A stretch of DNA of 64,000 bases from Amycolatopsis eburnea (GCF_003937945.1 NZ_RSEC01000058.1:620001-684000), one strand, 5' to 3'; positions 17,024 through 25,833 are shown, counted from the first letter of the stretch. A program made the numbers and translations. Notes: generated by a model not told the origin, from the sequence alone.

Positions 17024-18006
17024 ACCGTGCGGCGCCCGCGGCCGTGCTGGCGGCGGCCATCGTGGTGATCGGCGCCGCGCCCGCGCTCGCCGACGGCTAC
17101 GGCTACACCGACTGCAGCCAGTACCCGAACCCCGGCTGCGAACTCGGCGCGGGCAAGGGCGGGCAGCAGGGCGGCGACCACGGCAACCAGCCGAACAAGC
17201 CCGGAGGCCCAGGGCACCACAACTCCGGCGGCGGACCTTCGGATCCCGGCGGCGACACGATCATCGGCGGCGGCAACCTCGCCCAGTGCGGCTACGAGCG
17301 CAGCGGATACCAGGGACCGCCACCTGGAAGCGCTCAGCCGGCAGCGTTCCATGTCCCACCGAGGACTGTACCGGCCACGGCGGTGCCCGCTGCCTATCGG
17401 CAACTGGCGGGCGCGCAGCCGCCGTCCGGCGCCTGGTACGTCTACAAGTGCACCGGGGCCGGCTTCCGGGACGCGCTGTACCGGCCACCCGTCTGGATCG
17501 CGGACGGTGAACCAGGTCCGGCGCCGCTACCATCGCCAGCTGAGCTCGCCGCGCAGGCGCGGAACCAGCTGCGTCTGCCCGCGCCGAAGATCAAAGCGAA
17601 TCCGGCCGGCGACCAGCTGGTCACCTTGCCGACCTGGTTGTGGCTGGACCCGAGCAGCTGGGGCGACGTCTCGGCCACCGCGTCGGTGCCGGGGGTCTCG
17701 GTGACCGCGGTCGCCAAGCCGACCTCGGTGACCTGGTCGATGGGCGAAGGCGGTTCGGTGACCTGCACCGGCCCCGGCTCGCCGTTTCCCGGAGGCGGTG
17801 ACCCGAAGAGCGCGTCGCCGGACTGCGGCTACACGTACAAGACGTCCTCGGCTGGCCAGCGCTCGGACGCGTTCCCGGTGACCGCCACGGTGAACTGGAC
17901 CGTGACGTGGTCGGGCGCAGGCACGGGCGGCACGTTCCCGAACATGACGACGTCGGCCTCGGCGGCGTTCCGAGTGGCGGAGAGCCAGGGAATCGCGACC
18001 GGCTGA
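17017..18006 (+). CDS. secreted glycine/proline-rich protein of a Tad-like locus
   Basis: A 329-residue protein with a Sec signal peptide (MLNRAAPAAVLAAAIVVIGA then APALAD). A Gly/Pro/Asn-rich low-complexity stretch (about 40-90) is followed by a beta-rich domain with LPTWLWLDPSSWGDVSATAS and paired cysteines (CTGPG, DCGYTY). The ATG at 17017 lies inside the end of the lipoprotein gene with GGGGCTGGGG upstream. Related proteins are seen next to SAF and CpaE/CpaF genes. Its function is not established. Confidence 0.65.
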   Translation: MLNRAAPAAVLAAAIVVIGAAPALADGYGYTDCSQYPNPGCELGAGKGGQQGGDHGNQPNKPGGPGHHNSGGGPSDPGGDTIIGGGNLAQCGYERSGYQGPPPGSAQPAAFHVPPRTVPATAVPAAYRQLAGAQPPSGAWYVYKCTGAGFRDALYRPPVWIADGEPGPAPLPSPAELAAQARNQLRLPAPKIKANPAGDQLVTLPTWLWLDPSSWGDVSATASVPGVSVTAVAKPTSVTWSMGEGGSVTCTGPGSPFPGGGDPKSASPDCGYTYKTSSAGQRSDAFPVTATVNWTVTWSGAGTGGTFPNMTTSASAAFRVAESQGIATG

Positions 18007-18100
18007 GGCCCGGCACGCACAACACAACCCCCCGTTGAGAAAAGGCACGTCGAACACCCGAGTTGACGCGTCGCGATGGCGTCATGCCTTGAGGAGGTCG

Positions 18101-18802
18101 GTGGTGACAACTACCGCAAGTTCAACCAGCCTGGACGCGAAACCCGCGTCGCTGAACTCGTGGGCGAGCCGTGATGGCAAGACGCCCACACGCCTGAGTG
18201 GCGGGGGCCGGCGCCGCAGCGTGCCCCACCTGCTGCTCGGCGTCCTGCTGGTCGCCGTGTGCTCGGCCGGAGGCGTGTTCGCCGGGATGCAGCTTGGCGA
18301 CCGCGAGAGCGTCATCGCTCTGGCCCGTGCCGTTGCCGTGGGCCAACTTCTCGAGGTTCAGGATCTCAAGCAGGTCAGCATGGCGGTGGACTCCGGAATG
18401 GACGTGCTGCCCGCGTCGGCAGCATCCACAGTGGTCGGCCGTCCGGTGGCATTCAGCCTGCCCGTCGGCTCGCTGGTGACCCGCTCGGTCCTCGGCGTTC
18501 CTCAGATTCCTGCGTCCGGCAAGGGTGTAGCGGCGGTTGGGCTCAAACCGGGACAGTTTCCGCCCGACCTGGCGCCCGGCACCACGGTGGCGGTCCTCGC
18601 GACGCCAGGGCAAAGCCCAGCCGTCGGAACGCCGCTCGGCCAGACGTCGTCATGGACTGCGGTAGTGACCGCAGTTGCCGCCCGGGAGACCGAGCAGATC
18701 ACCGTGGTCTCCTTGCAGCTGCCCGAATCGGACGCTCGCGCGTTGGCTTCGGCCCCGGCGGGTCAGCTCAGTCTCGTCGCTATTGCCGGGGGAGGACGCT
18801 GA
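18101..18802 (+). CDS. SAF-domain membrane protein (CpaB/RcpC-like)
   Basis: A 233-residue protein with one transmembrane helix (LLLGVLLVAVCSAGGVFAGM), then a SAF domain (VALARAVAVGQLLEVQDLK-like, then GRPVAFSLPVGSLVTRSVL). CpaB/RcpC proteins of Tad pili have this layout. GTG codons at 18101 and 18104 follow GAGGAGG. Its stop overlaps the start of the ATPase gene (TGATG). Confidence 0.72.
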   Translation: MVTTTASSTSLDAKPASLNSWASRDGKTPTRLSGGGRRRSVPHLLLGVLLVAVCSAGGVFAGMQLGDRESVIALARAVAVGQLLEVQDLKQVSMAVDSGMDVLPASAASTVVGRPVAFSLPVGSLVTRSVLGVPQIPASGKGVAAVGLKPGQFPPDLAPGTTVAVLATPGQSPAVGTPLGQTSSWTAVVTAVAARETEQITVVSLQLPESDARALASAPAGQLSLVAIAGGGR

Positions 18803-19644
18803 TGCTGATCGCCGTCTGCTCCCTCAAGGGCTCACCCGGCGCGACCACCCTGGCGACCGCGCTCGGCGCCTGCTGGCCGCCCCAGCAGAGTCTGATAGTC
18901 GTCGAAGCCGACCCGGCCGGCGGTGACCTGATGGCCCGCTTCCGGCTGCCCGACACACCGGGCCTGGTCAGCTGGGCCGCAGCGGCCCGAGGCCGTGGAG
19001 GTGCCGACCCGAGCCTGCTCGTTCAGCACGCACAGTCTCTGCTGGGCGGCTTGCGGGTCGTGTCTGGCCCGGTCGGCGCTGAACAAGCTCGTGCAGCGCT
19101 CGCCGTGCTGGCCTCCGGAGTCTCGTCGCCGCTGCGTCGAGCGGCCGACCAGCCGGACACCGTGGTCATCGCTGACTGCGGCCGGGTCGATCCCGGTTCT
19201 CCCGCGCTGCCGATCGTCCGTGGTGCGGACGCGATGCTGCTGCTCTCCCGCCCGCGCGACGACGAGCTCGCCCACGTCGCGCTCAAGCTGCAGGCCGCCC
19301 AGCAGTGGTCACGCCGACCGTGCCTCGTCCTGGTGGGCGACGGCTACCCGACTGCGGAGGTCTCGCAGACGCTGCAGATCCCGGTGATGGGCCGGGTGCC
19401 TGCCGACACCAAGGGCGCGGCGATGTTCAGCGGCCAGGGCACAGGCTGGCGCGGGGCGGATAAGTCCGCGCTCGGTCGGGCCGCGGCAGCGATCGCCGTG
19501 AACCTCCACGCGCACGGGCGCCAGCCGACCACCACCGACGGAAGCCGGCCACTGCACCTGCGGCTGGCGGTTGTTGGCGATTCGGTCCCAGGCGTACCCC
19601 CACAGCGGGTCGGCCCGCACATCCGGAACGGGGCGACGCCATGA
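18802..19644 (+). CDS. CpaE/MinD-like P-loop ATPase
   Basis: A 280-residue protein beginning MLIAVCSLKGSPGATTLATA, a deviant Walker A motif of the ParA/MinD family, followed by VVEADPAGGDLMARF. A Walker B-like VIADCGRVDPGS and ADAMLLLSRPRDDEL follow. In Tad systems CpaE localises or regulates the pilus machine. It is coupled upstream to the SAF gene, and downstream (4-nt overlap) to the chimeric CpaF/integrase ORF. The C-terminal 40 residues are disordered. Confidence 0.75.
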   Translation: MLIAVCSLKGSPGATTLATALGACWPPQQSLIVVEADPAGGDLMARFRLPDTPGLVSWAAAARGRGGADPSLLVQHAQSLLGGLRVVSGPVGAEQARAALAVLASGVSSPLRRAADQPDTVVIADCGRVDPGSPALPIVRGADAMLLLSRPRDDELAHVALKLQAAQQWSRRPCLVLVGDGYPTAEVSQTLQIPVMGRVPADTKGAAMFSGQGTGWRGADKSALGRAAAAIAVNLHAHGRQPTTTDGSRPLHLRLAVVGDSVPGVPPQRVGPHIRNGATP

Positions 19645-20312
19645 CGCGCCCCGACCTGGCCGCGCCGGTCAACGGCCGCCCGCACTTGCCTGGACCGACA
19701 GACCTTCCGCACCGGCCCGCCGGTGAGACCGCGGCGGTGGAACGGCTGCGGCAGCACCTGCGCGACGAGCTGTCCAGCCAGCTCAGCCACCGCGTCCGGG
19801 CCGACGAGTCCGCCGGCCGGCCGCCGATGGACGCACTCGAAGGCGCCCGGCCGTACATCGATGCTCTGTGGACGGACACGGGCACGGTGGGGGAGAACCG
19901 GCCGCTCAAGTCGCGGGCCGCGGGCGACGTGCGAGAGGTGCCGTGCCCGCCGGAGCTGACTGCCATCCTGTGGCGCCATGTCGAGCGGTTCGGGTACGGC
20001 CCGGACGGGCGCCTGTTCGTCGGGGAGCGCGGGGGACCGGTCTCGAAGGTCACCTACACCAAGGTGTTCCGCGCGGCCCGTGAGGCGACGTTCACGCCCC
20101 AAGTGGCGCGGGGTCCGCTCGCCGGCCGACCGTACGACCTCCGGCACGCTGCCGTGAGCACGTGGCTTGCCGCCGGAGTTCCGGCCGCGACGGTCGCCCA
20201 ATGGGCAGGCCAGTCGATCGCCGTCCTGCTTGAGGTCTACGCCAGCTTCCTCGACGGCGGGGAGCAGGCCGCCCGGCGGCAGGTTGAGACGGCGCTCGGC
20301 ACGCGCCGGTGA
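19641..20312 (+). pseudogene. chimeric ORF: CpaF/TadA ATPase N-terminus joined to tyrosine recombinase C-terminus
   Basis: A 223-codon ORF. Residues 1-64 look like the N-terminal region of CpaF-type secretion ATPases (AVERLRQHLRDELSSQLSHR, RADESAGRPPMD) and sit where cpaF is expected. From about residue 65 (junction near nt 19833) the protein is the C-terminal half of a phage/ICE-type tyrosine recombinase: K90, YDLRH (Arg168), VAQWAGQS and Tyr200 in VYASFLDG. The first catalytic Arg is missing, the HxxR histidine is Tyr165, and the H/W-box histidine is Gln191. ATPase and recombinase are both probably inactive. I read it as a deletion scar beside the tRNA gene. Confidence 0.72.
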
Positions 20313-20387
20313 GCGTGGCCGTACATTGGCCGCTGGCACCCGGATTCGGCCGTAGTCCGCCGGGGTTGGCCGGGTAAGACGCGAATC

Positions 20388-20424
20388 GGCCCCTACCGCG
20401 TTCTCGCTGGTAGGGGCCGGTTTT
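20388..20424 (+). terminator. hairpin terminator after the chimeric integrase ORF
   Basis: Perfect 10-bp stem: GGCCCCTACC at 20388-20397 and GGTAGGGGCC at 20409-20418, with an 11-nt loop, followed by GGTTTT on the plus strand. It separates the integrase ORF from the antisense tRNA-Arg gene. Confidence 0.6.
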
Positions 20425-20440
20425 GTGTGTTCAGACGGGG

Positions 20441-20513
20441 TGCCCTCGGCAGGATTCGAACCTGCGACACCTGCCTCCGGAGGGCAGTGCTCTATCCCCT
20501 GAGCTACGAGGGC
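20441..20513 (-). tRNA. tRNA-Arg (anticodon CCG)
   Basis: A 73-nt cloverleaf on the minus strand. Acceptor arms GCCCTCG/CGAGGGC pair perfectly, and the discriminator is A. The D arm has GCTCAGGGGATAGAGC. The anticodon stem CTGCC/GGCAG encloses CTCCGGA, giving anticodon CCG. The T arm has GGTTCGAATCC. CCA is not encoded. The 3' end faces the recombinase remnant, the classic position for an attachment site. Confidence 0.95.
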
Positions 20514-20663
20514 CCATCGCTGGGCGACCTCGAAAGCTTAGCGCATCCCCCAGCCCCCTCGCGCGCAGGTTCCCCCACCCGCATTTCCCCAGGTCAGCAG
20601 TATGAAGTTGATCGGCTGCGCGGACCGTCGCTAGCGTGGGGAACCCCACCCGAAGGAGCCGTG

Positions 20664-21776
20664 ATGGCCGAGCCGTTTCAGGTAGCTCTCGACGAGGGCG
20701 ATATCGCCGACCTGCGGGAGCGGTTGCGGCGGACCCGGTGGCCCGAGGCCGAAACCGTGGGGGACTGGTCGCAGGGTGTGCCGCTGGCCTACGTCAAGGA
20801 GCTCTGCCGGGACTGGGGTGAGGAGTACGACTTCGGGTTCGCGCGGCGGCTGAACGCCTTTCCGCAGTTCCGGGCCACGATCGACGGGGTCGGGGTGCAC
20901 TTCCTGCACGTCCGCTCCGAGCAGCCGGACGCGCTGCCGCTCGTGCTCACCCACGGGTGGCCCGGGTCCGTGCTGGAGTTCCTCGACGTCGTCGGGCCGC
21001 TCACCGATCCCGGGGCGCACGGGGGTGATCCGGCCGACGCGTTCCACGTGGTCGTGCCGTCGCTGCCCGGGTTCGGGTGGAGCGACAAGCCCGCGTTGAA
21101 GATCCCGCGCGTCGCCGCGCTGTGGGACGAGCTGATGGTGTCGCTCGGCTACGACCGCTACGGCGCCCAAGGTGGCGATTGGGGTGCCGCCATCACCAAC
21201 GCGCTCGCGAAGGTCGCGCCGGAGCGGGTCGCCGGGGTGCACGTCAACTTCGCGCCCGTGCGGCTGGACCAGGGCGAGCTGACGGCGTCCGAACAGCGGG
21301 CGCTGGACGACCTGCAGGAGTTCCGGCGGACCGGGAGCGGCTACTCCGCCGAGCAGGGCACGCGGCCGCAGACGCTCGGTTACGGGCTCACCGACTCGCC
21401 CGTCGGGCAGGCCGCCTGGATCGCCGAGAAGTTCTGGGCCTGGACCGACCACAAGGGGAACCCCGAGGACGCCGTCGACCGGCAGAAGATCCTCGACGAC
21501 ATCTCCGTCTACTGGTTCACCGCGACCGCGGCCTCCTCGGCGCGGATGTACTGGGAGAACAACGACCGTGATCTGTCCACGGTGGACGTTCCGGCCGGGG
21601 TTTCGGTGTTCCCCAAGGAGATCGTGCGGCCGTCGCGGCGGCAGGCCGAGCAGCGCTACACCGATCTGCGCTGGTTCGAGGAATTGCCCGTCGGCGGGCA
21701 CTTCGCCGCGCTCGAGCAGCCGCGGCTGTTCGTCGAGCAGGTTCGCGGGTTCTTCCGGCTGGTTCGCGAAGCGTGA
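20664..21776 (+). CDS. epoxide hydrolase (EHN-type alpha/beta hydrolase)
   Basis: A 370-residue protein. The N-terminal EHN domain (about 5-110: VALDEGDIADLRERLRRTRW) precedes an alpha/beta hydrolase fold with oxyanion motif LTHGWPGS and nucleophile Asp in GAQGGDWGAA. The terminal catalytic His is in GGHFAALEQP. This matches juvenile-hormone/microsomal epoxide hydrolase-like enzymes that open epoxides to diols. The ATG at 20664 has GAAGGAG upstream. It is a single gene followed by a strong hairpin. Confidence 0.85.
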   Translation: MAEPFQVALDEGDIADLRERLRRTRWPEAETVGDWSQGVPLAYVKELCRDWGEEYDFGFARRLNAFPQFRATIDGVGVHFLHVRSEQPDALPLVLTHGWPGSVLEFLDVVGPLTDPGAHGGDPADAFHVVVPSLPGFGWSDKPALKIPRVAALWDELMVSLGYDRYGAQGGDWGAAITNALAKVAPERVAGVHVNFAPVRLDQGELTASEQRALDDLQEFRRTGSGYSAEQGTRPQTLGYGLTDSPVGQAAWIAEKFWAWTDHKGNPEDAVDRQKILDDISVYWFTATAASSARMYWENNDRDLSTVDVPAGVSVFPKEIVRPSRRQAEQRYTDLRWFEELPVGGHFAALEQPRLFVEQVRGFFRLVREA

Positions 21777-21780
21777 CGGG

Positions 21781-21810
21781 TCCACCAGGCGGGACACCCC
21801 GCCTGGTGGA
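21781..21810 (+). terminator. perfect hairpin after epoxide hydrolase gene
   Basis: 13-bp perfect stem: TCCACCAGGCGGG at 21781-21793 and its complement at 21798-21810, with loop ACAC. It lies 5 bp after the stop codon. Only a weak T-run follows. Confidence 0.55.
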
Positions 21811-21873
21811 TTGGTCGTGACCGTCCGCCGGGGTAGCTTTCCGGGTGGGTGAACTTAGGCTGCCCTCTGTTGC

Positions 21874-21897
21874 ACATATGCGCATCCCACTATATGT
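21874..21897. promoter_or_regulatory. candidate metal-responsive operator upstream of the CDF transporter
   Basis: ACATATG at 21874-21880 and TATATGT at 21891-21897 form an imperfect inverted repeat (6 of 7) with a 10-bp spacer, an AT-rich island in GC-rich DNA. ArsR/SmtB-type operators are often ATAT...-type dyads of this kind. No regulator gene is adjacent. Confidence 0.35.
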
Positions 21898-21930
21898 TTG
21901 CGGCGAAGGTGAACCGGGAACGGAGGCGGT

Positions 21931-22851
21931 ATGGGGCAGGGACACGGCCACGGGCACGCGATCGCGCCGGCGAGCGCGTCGGGCCGGTACGTGCGCGGCC
22001 TGACCATCGCCCTGGCCGTCGGCGCCGGCTTCATGGTGCTCGAGTTCGTCGTCGGCTTCGCGACCGGCTCGCTGGCCCTGATCTCGGACGCGGCGCACAT
22101 GTTCACCGACGTCCTCGGCGTCGGCATGGCACTTGCCGCGATCATCCTGGCGCGCCGCAGCGGTCCCACGGTCAGCCGCACCTTCGGCCTCTACCGCGCG
22201 GAGGTGCTGGCCGCGCTCGGCAACGCGATCCTGCTGTTCGGCGTCGCGGGCTACGTCCTCGTCGAGGCCGTCGGCCGCATCGGCGACCCGCCCGCGGTCC
22301 CCGGCCTACCCGTGTTGCTCGCCGCGGCGGCCGGCCTGGTGGCCAACGTGGTGTCGTTCACGGTGCTGCGCTCAGGGGCGAAGGAGAGCCTCAACGTCCG
22401 CGGCGCGTACCTCGAAGTGGTCGCGGACCTGATCGGCTCGGTCGGCGTCCTGATCAGCGGCGCGCTGACGCTCCTGACGGGCTGGCGCTACGCCGACCCG
22501 ATCATCGGTGTCGCGATCGGCCTGTTCGTGCTGCCCCGCACGTGGGTGCTGGCCCGCCGGGCGCTGCGCATCCTCTTCCAGCACGCACCTCAGGGCGTCG
22601 ACGTCGGGGCGATCAACGCCGAACTGGCCGCGCTGCCCGGCGTGGCGGACGTGCACGACCTGCACATCTGGACGTTGACCTCGGGCATGGAGGTGGCTTC
22701 GGCGCACTTGACGCTGGCGCCGCCCGCGCAGCAGTCGGACGTGCTGACGGAGGCGCAGAACCTGCTGGCGTCGCGGTACGCGATCGAGCACGCGACGTTG
22801 CAGGTCGAGGCGCCGCAGTGCGCACGTCGTTGTCAAGAACTGTCCTGGTGA
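21931..22851 (+). CDS. cation diffusion facilitator (CzcD-type) metal exporter
   Basis: A 306-residue protein with a His-rich N-terminus (GQGHGHGHA) and six membrane helices. The metal site motifs are SDAAHMFTD in helix 2 and VVADLIGSVG in helix 5. The C-terminal cytoplasmic domain contains VHDLHIWTLTSGMEVASAHL. It exchanges Zn, Cd or Co for protons. The ATG at 21931 follows GGAGGCGGT. The AT-rich dyad upstream suggests metal-dependent control. Confidence 0.88.
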   Translation: MGQGHGHGHAIAPASASGRYVRGLTIALAVGAGFMVLEFVVGFATGSLALISDAAHMFTDVLGVGMALAAIILARRSGPTVSRTFGLYRAEVLAALGNAILLFGVAGYVLVEAVGRIGDPPAVPGLPVLLAAAAGLVANVVSFTVLRSGAKESLNVRGAYLEVVADLIGSVGVLISGALTLLTGWRYADPIIGVAIGLFVLPRTWVLARRALRILFQHAPQGVDVGAINAELAALPGVADVHDLHIWTLTSGMEVASAHLTLAPPAQQSDVLTEAQNLLASRYAIEHATLQVEAPQCARRCQELSW

Positions 22852-22959
22852 CGGAATCCGCAGTCTGCTTGATCACCGATTCCCCGGAATGCAAGACCCA
22901 GGAGCAATCGCGCAAGAATGAGGAATAGCTCGGCCTAATGGCGGTACTACCGTCGGTCC

Positions 22960-24159
22960 ATGACGGAAATCGTGACGAAGACCACGACGGTAAGAACGCG
23001 GGCGATGGGGGTGCTGTTCACCGGCGCCGCGGCGCTGAACACCGCCGTCACCGGGGCGACCACGGTCAGCACGCTCATCGCTTCCGACGCGCACGGGGAC
23101 GGGTGGAGCGGAATTCCCAACGCGGCGGTCGTCGCCGGTACCGCTTTCGGGGCGCTCTACCTCGGGGTGCTCATCGGGAAAAAGGGTGCGCGGACCTCGT
23201 TGAAACTGGTTTACGGCGTCGCCGCGTTCGGGGGGCTCGTCGCATTCCTCGGCGGGGTGTTCGCCAATCTCCTGCTCCTGCTGCCCGGCCTCGCCATGCT
23301 CGGGATCGGGAACGGCGCCGCGGGGCTGGTGCGGTACACCGCGGCCGAGCTGTACCCCGACAACCGCAAGGGGTTCGCGCTCTCCATCATCGTCTGGGCG
23401 GGCACCATCGGCGCCATCGCCGGGCCCGCGCTGCTCGAGCCGGCCGCCGCCACCGCGGGGTTCTTCGGGCTGCCGAGCACCTCCGGCGCGATCGGCTTCG
23501 CGGCGCTGCTGTGCACCATCGCGCTCCTGGCCAGCGCGACCATGCCGAAGACGGCCTTCCCCGCCCAAGGCCCGAAGCGCCCGCCACTGACGCTCGCCCG
23601 CGTGGCCGCCGCCTTGAAGCGGCGGGTCGTGCTGGTTCCGCTGGTGTCGATGACCGCGGCGCACGTGACCATGGTGACCGTCATGACGATGACGCCGCTG
23701 CAGCTGCACCGCCAAGGACACGGCCTCGAGGTCGTCGGCTACGTGCTCAGCGCGCACATGATCGGCATGTTCGCGCTGGCGCCGCTGTCCGGGAAGATCG
23801 CCGACCGGATCGGCGGGCGGGCCACGATCACGGCGGGGGTCGGCGTGCTGGTGCTCGCCGCCGTGACGGTGATCGCCGCGCCGACGTCGCACACCGCCGG
23901 GCTGCCGCTGGCGCTGTTCCTGCTGGGCTACGGCTGGAACCTGGTGTTCGTCGGGTCGAGCGCGCTGCTGAGCCGCAGCCTCGCCGACGACGAGCGCACC
24001 CAGTTGCAGGGGGTCATCGACGCGCTGGTGTGGAGCGCCTCCGGGCTCGGCGGCATCATCGCCGGCGGCCTGTTCGGGCTGGGCGGGTACGCGCTCGTGG
24101 CCGGCGTCGCGGCGGTGCTCGCGCTCACGCCGCTCGCGCTGGTGGCCCGGCGGAGCTGA
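22960..24159 (+). CDS. MFS transporter
   Basis: A 399-residue polytopic protein of about 12 helices. Typical MFS features are a small basic loop after helix 2 (IGKKGARTSL), GLVRYTAAELYPDNRKGFAL in the first half, and GKIADRIGGRATI in the loop between helices 8 and 9. Substrate unknown. It converges with the DUF305 gene, with 1 bp between stops. Confidence 0.8.
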   Translation: MTEIVTKTTTVRTRAMGVLFTGAAALNTAVTGATTVSTLIASDAHGDGWSGIPNAAVVAGTAFGALYLGVLIGKKGARTSLKLVYGVAAFGGLVAFLGGVFANLLLLLPGLAMLGIGNGAAGLVRYTAAELYPDNRKGFALSIIVWAGTIGAIAGPALLEPAAATAGFFGLPSTSGAIGFAALLCTIALLASATMPKTAFPAQGPKRPPLTLARVAAALKRRVVLVPLVSMTAAHVTMVTVMTMTPLQLHRQGHGLEVVGYVLSAHMIGMFALAPLSGKIADRIGGRATITAGVGVLVLAAVTVIAAPTSHTAGLPLALFLLGYGWNLVFVGSSALLSRSLADDERTQLQGVIDALVWSASGLGGIIAGGLFGLGGYALVAGVAAVLALTPLALVARRS

Positions 24160-24160
24160 G

Positions 24161-24844
24161 TCAGGGGAGGGGCTGCGCGCCCCGGGCCGAAAGCATCAGC
24201 TTCATCTGGTCCATCTCGGCCCCCTGCGAAGTCAAGATGCTCCGCACCAGCGCCTGCAACGCCGTGAGGTTCGAATGGGCCGTCGCGTACTGGGCCATCG
24301 CCGTGCCGCCCTGGTGGTGGCGGAGCATCAGCTGGAGGAAGAACACGTCCAGCTGCTTGCCCGACAGCGAGCGCAGCTTGGCCAGCTCGGCCTCGGTCGC
24401 CATGCCCGGCATCAGCGGGCCGGCGCCGGGGTTGACCGACCCGGTGCCCATCGCCATGCCGTCGTGGCCCGGCATCGGCTCCGTCATCCACTTCATCGGG
24501 GCGCCGATCGGCTGCTCGGGCTGGTCCCACAGCATGAGCCAGCCCTTCATGCGGCCGACCTGCTCCAGCTGGGTGCGCTCGATGTCGAACGCGAGCTGGC
24601 GGATCTCCGGGTCGGTCGAGTGGTCGCGGGCCCAGCCGGCCATCGTCACGGCTTGCAGGTGGTGCGTCGACATGTCCTGGGCGAAGCCGACCTCGACGGA
24701 CCCGGCTGCCGGGGTGGCAGCCGGGGCGTCGTCGATCGCGCGGGTCAGGAACATGCCCGCGGTCGCGCCGATCAGCAGGACCGCGAGGAGCGTCCCGCCG
24801 ATGATCACCCAGCGCGACCACGTGGGTTGTTCTTCGGAACTCAC
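24161..24844 (-). CDS. DUF305 membrane-anchored protein
   Basis: A 227-residue protein with one N-terminal transmembrane helix (WVIIGGTLLAVLLIGATAG) and an outer DUF305 domain. Its paired motifs are FAQDMSTHHLQAVTMAGW and MLRHHQGGTAMAQYA, His/Met-rich sequences of a ferritin-like four-helix fold. Metal (copper) binding is suspected in the family but unproven. The GTG start overlaps the upstream stop (GTGA), so it is coupled to the DUF3105 gene. Confidence 0.82.
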   Translation of the reverse strand: MSSEEQPTWSRWVIIGGTLLAVLLIGATAGMFLTRAIDDAPAATPAAGSVEVGFAQDMSTHHLQAVTMAGWARDHSTDPEIRQLAFDIERTQLEQVGRMKGWLMLWDQPEQPIGAPMKWMTEPMPGHDGMAMGTGSVNPGAGPLMPGMATEAELAKLRSLSGKQLDVFFLQLMLRHHQGGTAMAQYATAHSNLTALQALVRSILTSQGAEMDQMKLMLSARGAQPLP

Positions 24845-25686
24845 TTGGTGGGCGTGCCCGACGCGGGTGCCGACGGCTGCTGGCTCATGCCGCCGTTCTG
24901 GTCGGCCTGGGCGTTCGGCGTGCCCTTGTAGTCCATCGGCTTGGCGTCCGGGCCCGGCTTCGACGGGTCGAACGGCGGCGGGTTGTCCGGGTCGAACTGG
25001 CCCGGGCCGAGCGCGTCGCAGGAGGCGCCGACCTCGGGGTAGACGCCGTTCGGGTTGCTCCGCAGCGCCGCGATGAACTCGTCGATGCGCGGGTCGTCGG
25101 CCTTGTCCAGCTTCAGCTGGTGGCCCCAGGACTGCAGCGAGATCGGCTTGTCCAGGCCCGGGTACGGCGACATCATCGTGTACGGCTTGCCCTCGACGCG
25201 GACCTTGAGCAGGTTCAGCGCGTCGCCGGTGACCTGGTCCGGGTTGTAGGCGATCCAGACGGCGCCGTGCTCGAGGCCGTGGACCATGTTCTCGGTGCGG
25301 ACGGCGTTCGGGTACACCGTGCCGGTGCAGGTGGCCCAGTACCCGTCGTGCGGGCCGCCGAACGGCGGGGTCTTGTCGTAGGCGACGCGCTCGGTCGGGA
25401 GCACGTGCACGCTGCCGGTGTAGGTCGCGGTCACCACGCCGGGGATGCGCTTGGAGGGGTCCGGGTCGGACGCCGTCGGCGCGAAGGACGCGGCCGCCGC
25501 CTCGCGGTCGGACTGCTCGCGCTTCGGCGCGGACGCCACCATGTAGTAGGTGATCACGGCGCCGGCCAGTGCGACGATGGCCACGACGGCGATGATCGTG
25601 CCCCAGGGCGTGCCCTTCTTGCTCACCACGGAACCGCGGGCCGCCTTCACCGCCGAACCCTTTTTCCGAGTTGTCCCGTTCGCCAT
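24841..25686 (-). CDS. DUF3105 membrane-anchored protein
   Basis: A 281-residue protein. A basic N-terminus (TTRKKGSAVKAA) precedes one transmembrane helix (about 29-50), and the outer DUF3105 domain contains TENMVHGLEHGAVWIAYN. The last 50 residues are Pro/Gly/Gln-rich. DUF3105 and DUF305 genes commonly sit together in actinobacteria. Biochemical function is unknown. Confidence 0.82.
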   Translation of the reverse strand: MANGTTRKKGSAVKAARGSVVSKKGTPWGTIIAVVAIVALAGAVITYYMVASAPKREQSDREAAAASFAPTASDPDPSKRIPGVVTATYTGSVHVLPTERVAYDKTPPFGGPHDGYWATCTGTVYPNAVRTENMVHGLEHGAVWIAYNPDQVTGDALNLLKVRVEGKPYTMMSPYPGLDKPISLQSWGHQLKLDKADDPRIDEFIAALRSNPNGVYPEVGASCDALGPGQFDPDNPPPFDPSKPGPDAKPMDYKGTPNAQADQNGGMSQQPSAPASGTPTK

Positions 25687-25833
25687 GGCTCCCGCGTTCT
25701 CCCTCTGGTGGCTGCGGACGGATTCCCGCCCGGGCCAGTGTAGAGACCACGCGTCTGATCACCGTTAACGCCTCACGCGGACGCCGACCGTGATGTGGCC
25801 GAGACCGATGCAAGCGCCCCACCAGGGCACACC

